Part shown: positions 1 through 9,169 of the stretch, in pieces
Position numbering within the stretch: the stretch's first letter is position 1
How the letters are laid out: each line of letters starts with the position of its first letter
DNA from: Cypionkella psychrotolerans
Lineage (GTDB): Bacteria > Pseudomonadota > Alphaproteobacteria > Rhodobacterales > Rhodobacteraceae
DNA length: 64,000 nt
Direction: 5' to 3'
Assembly: GCF_001294535.1 (NCBI RefSeq)
Contig: NZ_LGIC01000086.1
Coordinates: forward strand, 372,001-436,000
Notes under the pieces: generated by a model
Told to the model about the DNA's origin: nothing
Databases searched by the model: none
The model's input: only the letters and a program-made list of their open reading frames with translations
Program-made: the position numbers and the translations under genes

Positions 1-3000
1 AAGGCCCAGGAACACACGATTCTGTTGACGATGGGCGATGCGCTAGAGGCGACCGACCGGGGTCGCGACAAGGTGCAGGCGTTGCGGCTGGCGCAGGCGT
101 TGCAACCACGCGACGACACCGCTTTGGCGCTGGACGATGCGATTGGCAAATATGGCTTTCGGATTGTTGATAATGTGGTTGTCACCGACACCGCCCGCCC
201 GCGCATCTGCGTGAATTTCTCGGAGGCTTTGGCGAAATCGGGCGTCGATTATGCCACTTATGTGCAACTTCCCAGCGCCGGCCTGACCGTGACCACTGAC
301 GGCTGGCAGCAGCTGTGTGTCGAAGGCGTCACCTTTGGCTCACGCAACACCATCACCTTCCGCGAGGGCCTGCCGTCTGCCGATGGCCAAACCCTCGCAA
401 AATCCATCGACGTTACTGCCTATGTGCGTGACCGCAATCCCGGCGTACGTTTTCCGGGCCGGGGCTATGTTTTGCCGCGCACTGGGGCTGCTTTGATCCC
501 GGTTGAGACGGTGAACACCGAAAAGCTGGAATTGTCGCTGTACCGTGTGACAGACCGTAACCTGTTGCGATCTTTGCAGAATGGCTATTTCGGCACGCCG
601 ATGGCGGATTATCAGGAATATGATTTCTCGAGCCAGATCGGTTCGGAAATCTGGAAGGGTGTCGGTTCCGTCAAGCAGGATGTGAACGTTGATGTCACCA
701 CCCGCTTGCCTTTGGATGAGGCGTTGAAGGACCAACCTGCTGGCATCTATGCCCTGAAAGCGGCGGTTCCCGGCGTGGATCCCTATGTGGTGCCTGCGGG
801 CTGGCAGTGGTTTGTGGTGTCGGATCTGGGCCTGACCACAATGTCAGGCGTTGATGGCCTGCATGTGTTTGTGCGCAGCCTTGGCACAGCGGCGGCGAAG
901 GATGGCGTTTCGGTCGATCTGCTGTCCACCACAAACGAAGTGTTGGCGACCACCAAGACCGACGCGCAAGGCTACACCCAGTTTGACGCCGCTTTGGCTT
1001 TGGGCACGGGGGGGCAGGCTCCGGCGATGATTGTGGCGCGGGATGGTGATGCCGATCTGGCGTTTCTGTCGCTGACAGATCCCGAGTTTGATCTTTCGGA
1101 TCGTGGCGTGGCGGGACGTGAGGCATCGCCTCCGGTCGATGTGTTCCTGACAACTGATCGCGGCGCCTACCGCGCGGGTGAGACGATCTATGCCACCGCT
1201 TTGGCGCGTGATGCTGAAACCGCCGCGATTGAAGGCCTGCCGCTGACAGCGATCTTGAAACGCCCGGATGGGGTCGAATACGCGCGCGCGCAAGTCGCCG
1301 ATACTGGGGCTGGCGGCCATGTGTTCGCGCTGCCTGTTGGCGGTTCTGCGCCGCGCGGGCTGTGGACGCTTGAGGTTTACGCCGATCTGGAAGCAGCGGC
1401 TTTGACATCGCAAACCGTGCTGGTGGAAGATTTCCTGCCGGAACGGATCGACTTCAAGTTGGCACTGGCCGATCAACCGATCCGCTTGGGCGATGTGGCG
1501 CAGATGACGGTGGATGCGAAATATCTGTTTGGCGCGCCGGGGGCTGATCTGGCCATCGAGGGCGAAGTTCTGCTGCGCGCGGCGAAAGAGCTAGAGGCTT
1601 GGCCGGGCTATGTCTTTGGCCGCTATGACGCGCCTTTTGACGCACAGCTTTCGTCGTTCGGTGACATTCGCACCGATGCAGATGGCAAGGCCACGGTCGA
1701 TCTAACCTTGCCCGAGGTTGAAGACCCCGGCCGCCCGCTGGAAATGCGCGCGACAGTGCGTGTGGCCGAAGGCTCGGGCCGCCCGGTGGAACGCAAGATC
1801 ACCAAATTGCTGGCCCCGTCGTCTGATCTGATCGGTATCAAGCCGATGTTCAACGATGTGGTGCCGGAAGGTTCGGAAGCGGCGTTCAGCCTGATCGGTA
1901 TTGACGCCGATGCCAAGCCTGCTGCGATGAAGGTAAAGTGGACGATCACCCGGATTGAGACAGATTACCAATGGTATCAGAGCAATAGCTCGTGGAACTG
2001 GGAGCCCGTCACCACCCGCAGCAAGGTGGCCGAAGGCACAGCTGATCTTGGCTCTGAGCCCACCAAAATTTCGGCCCCGGTGCAATGGGGCGAGTACGAG
2101 GTTCTGGTAGAGCGCACCGATGGCGCGCCTGCGGCCACCTCGACCAACTTCTATGCGGGATGGTATGCGCCCGCTGATGCCACGGATTCGCCCGATACGC
2201 TGGAATTGTCGCTGGACAAGCCAAAGTATAAATCCGGCGACACCGCCAATCTGCGCATCGTGCCGCGTGCTGCTGGCACGGCTTTGATCACGGTGCTGTC
2301 CAACCGTCTGGTGTCGATGCAGGCGGTTGAGGTGAAGGAAGGCGAGAATGTGATCCCGCTGAGTGTCACCGATGAATGGGGTGCTGGCGTTTACGTCACC
2401 GCATCCGTGCTGCGCCCGATGGACGTGGCCGCTGGTCGCAACCCGGCCCGGGCGTTGGGTCTGACCCATGCCACCATCGCCCCCGGTGCGCGTGCGCTCA
2501 CAGCTTCGATCGAAACCGCCCCCGAGGCCGCCCCGCGTGGGCCATTGGATGTGGCGGTGAAGGTGGATGGCGTCGAGGCGGGCGATACCGCTTACGTCAC
2601 CATTGCCGCCGTCGATCAGGGCATTCTGAACTTGACCGGCTTCCAGCCACCACACCCGCAAGACCACTACTTTGGCCAGCGCAAACTGGGAGTCGGTATC
2701 CGCGACATCTATGGCCGCCTGATTGACGGCATAAATGGCGCAGAAGGCTCGGTCCGCTCGGGTGGCGATGCGGGAGCGCAAGCGCGTCTGCAAGCACCGC
2801 CCCCGACAGAAGAACTGGTCGCCTATTTCGCAGGCCCGGTTCAGGTTGGCGCCGATGGCTATGCGCGCACCTCGTTCACCCTGCCCTCGTTCAATGGCAC
2901 GGTGAAGGTAATGGCCGTGGCGTGGTCGAAGAAGGGTGTCGGCCAAGCCAGCGCCGATGTGCTGGTGCGCGATCCGGTTGTGGTGACGGCATCCTTACCG

Positions 3001-4785
3001 CGCTTCATGCAGCCGCGGGACCAATCGCGTCTGCTGTTGGAAATCGTCCATGCGGCTGGGCCATCAGGCCGGATGTCGCTGGATGTATCTTCGGCGGGGT
3101 TGAAGCTGGGCGATGTGCCTTCGGGCTTTGATCTCGGTGACAAGGCCAAGGCCACCTTTGCCATTCCGGTGACGGCGGATGCCATCGGCAACCAAACGAT
3201 TGAGATCGCTTTGACCACGCCAGACGGTAAGGTTTTGAAGAAAACCCTGACGGTTCCGGTGGAAATCAACGATCCTACCGTGGTGCGGGTCAGCCGTCTT
3301 GATCTGAAGAAAGGTCAGGAATTCACCTTTGATTCCAACGCTTTTACAGGCCTGATCCCCGGTTCGGGTAAAGCCACGATGGCTGTCGGCCCGATCGCCC
3401 GCCTGAACGCCCCCGGTGTTTTGGCGGCGCTGGATGCCTACCCCTATGGCTGCACCGAGCAGATTACCTCCAAGGCGCTGCCGCTGCTGTATTTCGATCA
3501 AGTCGCAGTCGCGATGGACCTTCCGGGGTCTGACAACATCAAGCTGCGGGTGGAGCAAGCGGTTGAGGAAGTGCTGACCAACCAATCCTCCAACGGCTCT
3601 TTCGGCCTGTGGGGTCCGGTGGAAAATGGCGGCGATTTCTGGCTGGATGCGTTTGTCACAGACTTCCTCAGCCGGGCGAAAGCGCGCGGCTATGCGGTGC
3701 CGGATCAGGCGTTCCGCAGCGCGCTGGATAACCTGCGCAACCAAGTGAACTACCAAGCTGACTTTGACAAAGGCGGCGAAGCATTAGCCTATGCGCTGAT
3801 GGTTCTGGCCCGCGAAGGTGCCGCTGCTGTGGGCGATTTGCGCTATTATGCCGACGTGAAGGGCGATGCGTTCAGTACACCTGCGGCGATGGCGCAGTTG
3901 GGTGCGGCTTTGGCAAGCTACGGCGATCAACCCCGCGCCGATGCAATGTTCCGGCGTGCGGGCGTGGCGTTAGAGGCGTTGAAAGGCCCGGAGAAGGAGC
4001 AGGTTTTCCGCGCCGACTACGGCACCAACTACCGCGATGCGGCGGCGGTGCTGGCTTTGGCGGCGGAGTCAGGCTCAAAGGCTGTGGATCAAGAGGCGCT
4101 GACGTCGCGCATCGCAACCACCTCGGCCTTGTCAACGCAGGAAGCGACATGGGCGCTGCTGGCCGCCAATGCGCTGATTGATCGCAAGGGCGCGGATGGT
4201 ATTTTGATCGACGGCGCACCGGCTTCGGGGCCATTGGTCAAGGTGTTGGATGCGGCAAATACCGCACCGGTGGTGGTAAAAAACACCGGCGATAGCGACA
4301 CTACGCTGACCGTCACCACCTATGGCGTGCCGTCTGAACCGGAACCCGCAGGCGGCAACGGCTATGCTATCACGCGGAACTACTACACGATGGAAGGTGA
4401 GGCGACGACTTTGGATGGTCTGACGGTCGGCACTCGGCTGATCACCGTGCTGGAAGTCACGCCGTTTGGGCGAGGTGAAGCGCGGTTGATGGTCAGTGAT
4501 CCGCTGCCTGCTGGCTTTGAAATCGACAACCCGAACCTGATGTCCTCGGGGTCGGAAGCGCTGTCGGAACTGGGCTTGGAAACCGAAGTCGCGCACAGCG
4601 AGTTCCGGCAGGATCGGTTCCTGACCGCAATCGACCGTTACAGCAATGAGACCTTCCGGTTGGCCTATGTGGTGCGCGCGATCTCGCCAGGCACGTTCCA
4701 TCAGCCAGCGGCGTCGGTAGAAGACATGTATCGGCCCGACCTGACGGGTCGGACCGATGCGGGCACCATCTCCATTTCCGAGTGA
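1..4785 (+). CDS. Alpha-2-macroglobulin-like protein, 5' end outside window
   Basis: Large bacterial alpha-2-macroglobulin (YfhM type), expected to be a periplasmic, lipid-anchored protease trap. The frame is open from base 1 with no stop before the TTG at 25 or the ATG at 31, and no signal peptide is visible, so the true start lies upstream; about 1594 residues are visible. Seen directly: beta-rich repeats typical of macroglobulin domains and the thioester tetrapeptide CTEQ at visible residues 1151-1154 (bases 3451-3462), in the context YGCTEQITSKALPL, followed by the helical thioester domain and a final receptor-like beta domain. In this family the Cys-Gln thioester covalently captures attacking proteases. 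The stop overlaps the start of pbpC (TGATG), so the two are translationally coupled. This pairing is well known in Gram-negatives and is taken to couple protease trapping to cell wall repair. Confidence 0.93.
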   Translation, partial: KAQEHTILLTMGDALEATDRGRDKVQALRLAQALQPRDDTALALDDAIGKYGFRIVDNVVVTDTARPRICVNFSEALAKSGVDYATYVQLPSAGLTVTTDGWQQLCVEGVTFGSRNTITFREGLPSADGQTLAKSIDVTAYVRDRNPGVRFPGRGYVLPRTGAALIPVETVNTEKLELSLYRVTDRNLLRSLQNGYFGTPMADYQEYDFSSQIGSEIWKGVGSVKQDVNVDVTTRLPLDEALKDQPAGIYALKAAVPGVDPYVVPAGWQWFVVSDLGLTTMSGVDGLHVFVRSLGTAAAKDGVSVDLLSTTNEVLATTKTDAQGYTQFDAALALGTGGQAPAMIVARDGDADLAFLSLTDPEFDLSDRGVAGREASPPVDVFLTTDRGAYRAGETIYATALARDAETAAIEGLPLTAILKRPDGVEYARAQVADTGAGGHVFALPVGGSAPRGLWTLEVYADLEAAALTSQTVLVEDFLPERIDFKLALADQPIRLGDVAQMTVDAKYLFGAPGADLAIEGEVLLRAAKELEAWPGYVFGRYDAPFDAQLSSFGDIRTDADGKATVDLTLPEVEDPGRPLEMRATVRVAEGSGRPVERKITKLLAPSSDLIGIKPMFNDVVPEGSEAAFSLIGIDADAKPAAMKVKWTITRIETDYQWYQSNSSWNWEPVTTRSKVAEGTADLGSEPTKISAPVQWGEYEVLVERTDGAPAATSTNFYAGWYAPADATDSPDTLELSLDKPKYKSGDTANLRIVPRAAGTALITVLSNRLVSMQAVEVKEGENVIPLSVTDEWGAGVYVTASVLRPMDVAAGRNPARALGLTHATIAPGARALTASIETAPEAAPRGPLDVAVKVDGVEAGDTAYVTIAAVDQGILNLTGFQPPHPQDHYFGQRKLGVGIRDIYGRLIDGINGAEGSVRSGGDAGAQARLQAPPPTEELVAYFAGPVQVGADGYARTSFTLPSFNGTVKVMAVAWSKKGVGQASADVLVRDPVVVTASLPRFMQPRDQSRLLLEIVHAAGPSGRMSLDVSSAGLKLGDVPSGFDLGDKAKATFAIPVTADAIGNQTIEIALTTPDGKVLKKTLTVPVEINDPTVVRVSRLDLKKGQEFTFDSNAFTGLIPGSGKATMAVGPIARLNAPGVLAALDAYPYGCTEQITSKALPLLYFDQVAVAMDLPGSDNIKLRVEQAVEEVLTNQSSNGSFGLWGPVENGGDFWLDAFVTDFLSRAKARGYAVPDQAFRSALDNLRNQVNYQADFDKGGEALAYALMVLAREGAAAVGDLRYYADVKGDAFSTPAAMAQLGAALASYGDQPRADAMFRRAGVALEALKGPEKEQVFRADYGTNYRDAAAVLALAAESGSKAVDQEALTSRIATTSALSTQEATWALLAANALIDRKGADGILIDGAPASGPLVKVLDAANTAPVVVKNTGDSDTTLTVTTYGVPSEPEPAGGNGYAITRNYYTMEGEATTLDGLTVGTRLITVLEVTPFGRGEARLMVSDPLPAGFEIDNPNLMSSGSEALSELGLETEVAHSEFRQDRFLTAIDRYSNETFRLAYVVRAISPGTFHQPAASVEDMYRPDLTGRTDAGTISISE

Positions 4786-6824
4786 TGGGCGCGCGGTTTC
4801 TGTTTGTTTTGGCGGCGGGCCTAGGGCTCGCCGCCTTTTCAAATGACAAGCTTGATCAATGGGTTGATGCGACGGTTTTGCCACAACTGCAGGCAGAAAC
4901 TTCCGTCGAGGTGTTGGATCGTAGCGGCGCATTGCTGCGTGCCTATACGGTGGCTGACGGTCGTTGGCGGCTGGATGTGGCGCTGTCGGATGTGGACCCC
5001 GATTATATCGCGGCGCTGCTGGCCTATGAGGACAAGCGGTTTTTCCAGCACGGCGGGGTTGATCCGCAAGCGCTGCTCCGGGCGGCTTTGCAGGCGGTTT
5101 GGAATGGGCATGTGGTGTCGGGCGGTTCGACGCTGACGATGCAGGTGGCGCGGCTGTTGGAGGAAGGCACTACCGGGCAGATTGACGGCAAGCTACGGCA
5201 AATGCGGGTGGCAATGGCGCTGGAGCGGCGGCTGACCAAGCAGGAAATTCTGTCACTATATCTGCATCTTGCGCCCTATGGCGGCAATCTGGAAGGTATC
5301 CGAGCCGCGACGCTATCCTATTTTGGTAAGGAACCGTTGCGGCTGACTCCGGCTGAGGCGGCGCTGCTGGTGGCGATCCCGCAAAGCCCAGAGACGCGCA
5401 GGCCAGATCGCTCGGTGGAGCGGGCGACGGACGCAAGGGATCGGGTGTTGGCGCGGGCCTTGCGGGATGGGTTGATTGACACCGAGCAGATGGCGGCGGC
5501 GCGGACAGAGGTGGTGCCGTCGGTCAGACGCCCCTTCCCAGCGCTGGCACCGCATATGTCGGACCGGATTATTGCGGAGGAACCGGGGCTTAAGCGACAC
5601 CAGTTGACGCTGGACAAGGCCTTGCAGGGCAAACTGGAGCGGTTGGCAGCGGACGTGGTGTCCAGCCGGGGCGACAGGTTGCAAGTGGCGATTGTGGTGG
5701 CAGATCATGCCTCGGGTGAGGTGCTGGCTTCGGTCGGATCAGCGGCATTTGTGGCGGATCGGCGCGCGGGGTTTGTCGATATGACGCGCGCGATCCGCAG
5801 CCCCGGATCTACGCTTAAGCCTTTGATATATGGCCTATCTTTTGATGAAGGCTTGGCCCACCCTGAGACTTTGATTGACGATAAGCCAACCGATTTCAAC
5901 GGCTACAAGCCGCAGAATTTCGATCGGCAATTTCGCGGCACTATTCGGATCAGGGAGGCGCTGCAGGAGTCTTTGAATATTCCCGTCGTGGCGCTGACGG
6001 ATGCGTTGGGACCTGCTAAGTTACTAGCATCTTTGGACAAAGCTGGCGTCAAATACGAGCTGCCGGGAGGGCAGCCGGGGTTGGCGATTGCGTTGGGCGG
6101 CATCGGGGTCAGTCTTGAAGATATGGTGCAACTTTACGCAGCTATCGCTAGGGGTGGGGTGTCGTTGCCGCTGACCCACCAGATGAACGGCCAACGCGAG
6201 GAAGGGCAGCGGGTTTTGTCGGCCTCTAGCGCTTGGCAGGTGGAGGATATTTTGGCGGGCCTAGCGCCGCCGCCCGGTGCGCCGGAAAATCGTCTGGCTT
6301 ACAAGACCGGGACCAGCTATGGCCACCGCGATGCTTGGGCGATTGGGTTTGATGGCCGCAACGTGATTGGCATCTGGATGGGCCGCCCGGATGGCACACC
6401 TGTGCCGGGCGCGTTTGGCGCAGATTTGGCGGCCCCGGTCTTGTTTCAAGCCTTTGCCAGGCTGAAGCGGAATTTGGACCCGCAGCCAGAGGCACCGCCT
6501 GCTACGCTATTGGTTTCAAACGCGGAATTGCCGCAACCGTTGCAGAAATTTCGCAACCGCAATGCGGCGTTTCAGCCGGACAAAGACGCGCCAGCGGTGG
6601 CTTTTCCGCCCGATGGTGCAGAAGTAGAGATGCTGCCAGCGGGGCTTCTGGTGCGGGTTTCGGGGGGCAAAGCGCCCTACACTTGGCTGGCAAATGGGGT
6701 GCCTGTGGCGATCTCGCTGGGGTCAAAAGAGGTGATGTTGGGCCAGTTGGGGCGCGGATTTGTCACGCTTTCGGTGATTGATGCGATGGGTAGATCGGCC
6801 CGCACCAAGGTGCGATTGCGTTAA
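4785..6824 (+). CDS. pbpC: Penicillin-binding protein 1C (PbpC)
   Basis: Bifunctional class A penicillin-binding protein of 679 residues, anchored in the inner membrane by a short N-terminal hydrophobic segment (about residues 3-18). It polymerises and cross-links peptidoglycan. The glycosyltransferase domain shows YEDKRFFQHGGVD and SGGSTLTMQVARLL. The transpeptidase domain shows the SxxK box STLK with catalytic Ser342, an SLN box and the KTGT box (YKTGTSYGHRD). A C-terminal beta domain of about 85 residues matches the BiPBP_C region that separates PbpC from PBP1A/1B. The ATG at 4785 overlaps the stop of the macroglobulin gene; a GTG at 4782 is in frame but unlikely to be the start. It should work with the upstream macroglobulin in envelope defence. 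Confidence 0.95.
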   Translation: MGARFLFVLAAGLGLAAFSNDKLDQWVDATVLPQLQAETSVEVLDRSGALLRAYTVADGRWRLDVALSDVDPDYIAALLAYEDKRFFQHGGVDPQALLRAALQAVWNGHVVSGGSTLTMQVARLLEEGTTGQIDGKLRQMRVAMALERRLTKQEILSLYLHLAPYGGNLEGIRAATLSYFGKEPLRLTPAEAALLVAIPQSPETRRPDRSVERATDARDRVLARALRDGLIDTEQMAAARTEVVPSVRRPFPALAPHMSDRIIAEEPGLKRHQLTLDKALQGKLERLAADVVSSRGDRLQVAIVVADHASGEVLASVGSAAFVADRRAGFVDMTRAIRSPGSTLKPLIYGLSFDEGLAHPETLIDDKPTDFNGYKPQNFDRQFRGTIRIREALQESLNIPVVALTDALGPAKLLASLDKAGVKYELPGGQPGLAIALGGIGVSLEDMVQLYAAIARGGVSLPLTHQMNGQREEGQRVLSASSAWQVEDILAGLAPPPGAPENRLAYKTGTSYGHRDAWAIGFDGRNVIGIWMGRPDGTPVPGAFGADLAAPVLFQAFARLKRNLDPQPEAPPATLLVSNAELPQPLQKFRNRNAAFQPDKDAPAVAFPPDGAEVEMLPAGLLVRVSGGKAPYTWLANGVPVAISLGSKEVMLGQLGRGFVTLSVIDAMGRSARTKVRLR

Positions 6825-6866
6825 AAGCTAACGAAACCTTTCCAGTATGGAAAGCGGCCATATAAC

Positions 6867-8036
6867 TTACGCCCGCTCGATCGCCAAAGCGATGCCCTGA
6901 CCGCCGCCGATGCACATGGTTATCAGTGCGGTTTTGCCCCCCGCACGTTCCAGTTCTGCCAGCGCTTTGGCAACCAGTATCGCACCCGTAGCACCAACAG
7001 GATGGCCCAAGGCAATCGCGCCACCGTTGGGGTTGACGCGAGCCGGATCGAGGCCGAGCGCTTGGGTCACGGCAATGGCTTGGGCGGCGAAAGCCTCGTT
7101 CGATTCCACCACGTCGAAACTGTCTGGTTTGACCCCTAGTTTGGCACAAAGCGCCTGAACGGCTGGGATCGGACCAAGGCCCATCACTTTGGGATCAACC
7201 CCCGCCACCGCGTAGCCCATGATGCGGGCGCGGGCGTGGCCCGGATTGCCGCGCGACAGGATCACGGCTGCCGCGCCGTCGTTGATATCCGAGGCATTGC
7301 CCGCCGTGACAGTGCCATCCTTGGCAAACGCGGGGCGGAGGTTTGCGAGGGCGTCAAGCGTGGTGGCTTTGGGGTGTTCATCTTGCGCGAAGAGGGTGTG
7401 TCCCTTGCGGCCCGTCAGTTCAATCGGGTCAATCTGATCGACAAAGCGGCCTTCCGCAATCGCGCGGGCGGCGCGGGTTTGCGATTCCAAAGCGAAGGCG
7501 TCCTGCGCCTCGCGCGTCAGGCCGTAACGTGCGGCGACATTCTCGGCGGTGACGCCCATGTGCCCGGTGCCGAACGGGCAAGTCAAAGCACCCGTCATCA
7601 TGTCGAGCATCTTGGTATCACCCATCTTCTGGCCAAAGCGCGCAGACTGCACGGCATAGGGCGCGCGGCTCATGCACTCCGCACCACCTGCCAAGGCAAT
7701 TTCCGCGTCGCCCAGCAACAGCATTTGCATGGCCGAAACGATGGCCTGCGCACCGGAACCACATAGACGATTGACGTTCATCGCGGGCGTGGTTTCCGGC
7801 ACCCCGGCCTGCATCGCGGCGATGCGGGCCAGATACATATCGCGCGGCTCGGTGTTGATGACATGGCCGAAGACCACTGTACCGACCTGCCCCGCTTCGA
7901 TCCCCGCCCGCGCGATGGCGGCTTTCGCGGCATGGGTCGCGATGTCGATCGTGGACATGGCGGCGAGAGAGCCGCCGAAACTGCCGATGGCGGTGCGCGC
8001 GGTGGAGAGGATGAAAATGTCAGTCATGGCAGTCAT
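6867..8036 (-). CDS. Acetyl-CoA acetyltransferase (thiolase)
   Basis: Thiolase-family enzyme of 389 residues that interconverts two acetyl-CoA and acetoacetyl-CoA, or cleaves longer 3-ketoacyl-CoAs. Visible motifs: the nucleophile cysteine in NRLCGSGAQA, the GGAIALGHPVGATGA histidine loop and the C-terminal CIGGGQG cysteine, so the active site is complete. It is the last gene of a leftward operon marR-maiA-thiolase (11 bp after maiA). Homogentisate breakdown ends in fumarate and acetoacetate, so a thiolase here would fit disposal of acetoacetate after CoA activation; that is inference. The start at 8036 has GAGG eight bases upstream; a second in-frame ATG lies at 8027. It could be a PhaA or BktB type enzyme; sequence alone does not decide. 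Confidence 0.93.
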   Translation of the reverse strand: MTAMTDIFILSTARTAIGSFGGSLAAMSTIDIATHAAKAAIARAGIEAGQVGTVVFGHVINTEPRDMYLARIAAMQAGVPETTPAMNVNRLCGSGAQAIVSAMQMLLLGDAEIALAGGAECMSRAPYAVQSARFGQKMGDTKMLDMMTGALTCPFGTGHMGVTAENVAARYGLTREAQDAFALESQTRAARAIAEGRFVDQIDPIELTGRKGHTLFAQDEHPKATTLDALANLRPAFAKDGTVTAGNASDINDGAAAVILSRGNPGHARARIMGYAVAGVDPKVMGLGPIPAVQALCAKLGVKPDSFDVVESNEAFAAQAIAVTQALGLDPARVNPNGGAIALGHPVGATGAILVAKALAELERAGGKTALITMCIGGGQGIALAIERA

Positions 8037-8047
8037 GGGGCGGGCCT

Positions 8048-8659
8048 CTAGGGTTTGACGCGATCCGGATGCGCGGCGGCGATGGCGGGGATTTCGCGCA
8101 GGTTTGCCACGATCTTTGCGGTTTGGGGGAAGGACGTCACGTCAATGCCAACACGCTCGGCATTATAGATCTGCGGCACAAGGCAAAGATCGGCCATCGT
8201 CACGCTATCGCCGTGGCAGTAGCGGCCTGCCGTGGTCAGCATCGCCTCAAAAGCGGTCAGACCCTTGGTGATGTAATGGCGGGTCCATGCCTCACTGGTC
8301 ATCACGCCCATTGATCCTACGTGATCACGAACGGTCAGGTTGCAGACCGGGGCGATTTCCATCGCAATAGCGTAAGATAAAGCGCGGACGTGGGCGCGGG
8401 CCGCGGGATCTTTCGGCAGCAAGCCGCCGCGCGTTTCATCCAAATATTCGATGATCGCAAGCGATTGCGTCAGCCGCAGGCCGTCAATGTCGAGCGTTGG
8501 CACCAACCCCTGTGGATTGCGCGCAACATTGTCAGCCCCACGTTGTTCACCTTTCACCAGATCGACCGGGTTGCTTTCATAGCGCAGGTTCAGCAGGTTC
8601 AGTGCCATCCGCACGCGGTAAGCGGCGGACGAGCGCCAGTAGTCGTAGAGCTTGATCAT
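8048..8659 (-). CDS. maiA: Maleylacetoacetate isomerase (zeta-class GST)
   Basis: Cytosolic zeta-class glutathione transferase of 203 residues that isomerises maleylacetoacetate to fumarylacetoacetate, the step between HmgA and FahA. The N-terminal thioredoxin fold carries the diagnostic SSAAYRVRMALN glutathione-binding serine segment and the NPQGLVPTL and LTQSLAIIEYLDE motifs; the rest is the all-helical GST domain ending near PQIYNAERVGID. Length is normal for the family. The strong ribosome site GGAGGAAAA precedes the ATG, and the start overlaps the end of the marR gene by four bases (ATGA-type coupling). Together with hmgA and fahA on the other strand it completes the homogentisate pathway. 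Confidence 0.93.
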   Translation of the reverse strand: MIKLYDYWRSSAAYRVRMALNLLNLRYESNPVDLVKGEQRGADNVARNPQGLVPTLDIDGLRLTQSLAIIEYLDETRGGLLPKDPAARAHVRALSYAIAMEIAPVCNLTVRDHVGSMGVMTSEAWTRHYITKGLTAFEAMLTTAGRYCHGDSVTMADLCLVPQIYNAERVGIDVTSFPQTAKIVANLREIPAIAAAHPDRVKP

Positions 8660-9081
8660 TTTTCCTCCAACAGACGCAGCAAGGCAGCACGAAACAGCGG
8701 GGCATCCGCCCCAATCTGGTCCAAGATTTGTGTTTGATACGCGTCGGCAATCGGCACGATGCGGGCGATCAGATCTTGGCCTTTCGGGGTCAGCCGCATA
8801 TCCAGCAGGCGACGGTCCTCAAGGTTTTCCCGCTTTTCGATCAGACCCGAGGCCTCTAATCGCGCCGCAGCCCGGCTGACCTTGGATTTGTCCATATCGA
8901 CGCGCGCTTGGATCTCACGCACTGACACCTGATCCACCTGCGCCAGGTGCGCCAACACCCGCCATTCGGGGATCGTCAGGCCAAACTCGGTGCGGTATAG
9001 CTCGGCAAAGCCCTTGGAAATCCGGCTGGCGACGACGGCCAACTGGTAGGGTAAGAACGCGGAAAGATCGAAACTCATCAT
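8656..9081 (-). CDS. MarR-family repressor of the homogentisate cluster (HmgR-like)
   Basis: Winged-helix regulator of about 141 residues. The HTH and wing are seen in VSVREIQARVDMDKSKVSRAAARLEASGLIEKREN with the DRRLLDMRLTPKG wing typical of MarR proteins (quoted here in two parts of one stretch near residues 52-100). It is the first gene of a leftward operon with maiA and the thiolase, and sits head to head with the MFS gene. By position and family it probably represses homogentisate catabolism and is released by a pathway intermediate, as known for HmgR-type proteins. The palindrome over the hmgA promoter (10341-10360) is a candidate target; no copy of it is present in front of this gene. 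Start chosen at the ATG at 9081 (TTG at 9084 and ATG at 9078 are alternatives), with GAGG just upstream. Confidence 0.88.
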   Translation of the reverse strand: MMSFDLSAFLPYQLAVVASRISKGFAELYRTEFGLTIPEWRVLAHLAQVDQVSVREIQARVDMDKSKVSRAAARLEASGLIEKRENLEDRRLLDMRLTPKGQDLIARIVPIADAYQTQILDQIGADAPLFRAALLRLLEEK

Positions 9082-9169
9082 CAAGCCTCATGTTTTACCT
9101 AAGCCTGCCTGCTGGTGGGGAATTTCGCAAGCGCGTACGGTTGACAGTGCAGTGCGGGCGGGGGACACC

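Noticed and set aside
1702-2946. 414-codon minus-strand frame inside the macroglobulin gene
   Set aside because: Arg/His/Gln-rich shadow of a gene with clear family motifs; no ribosome site or domain.
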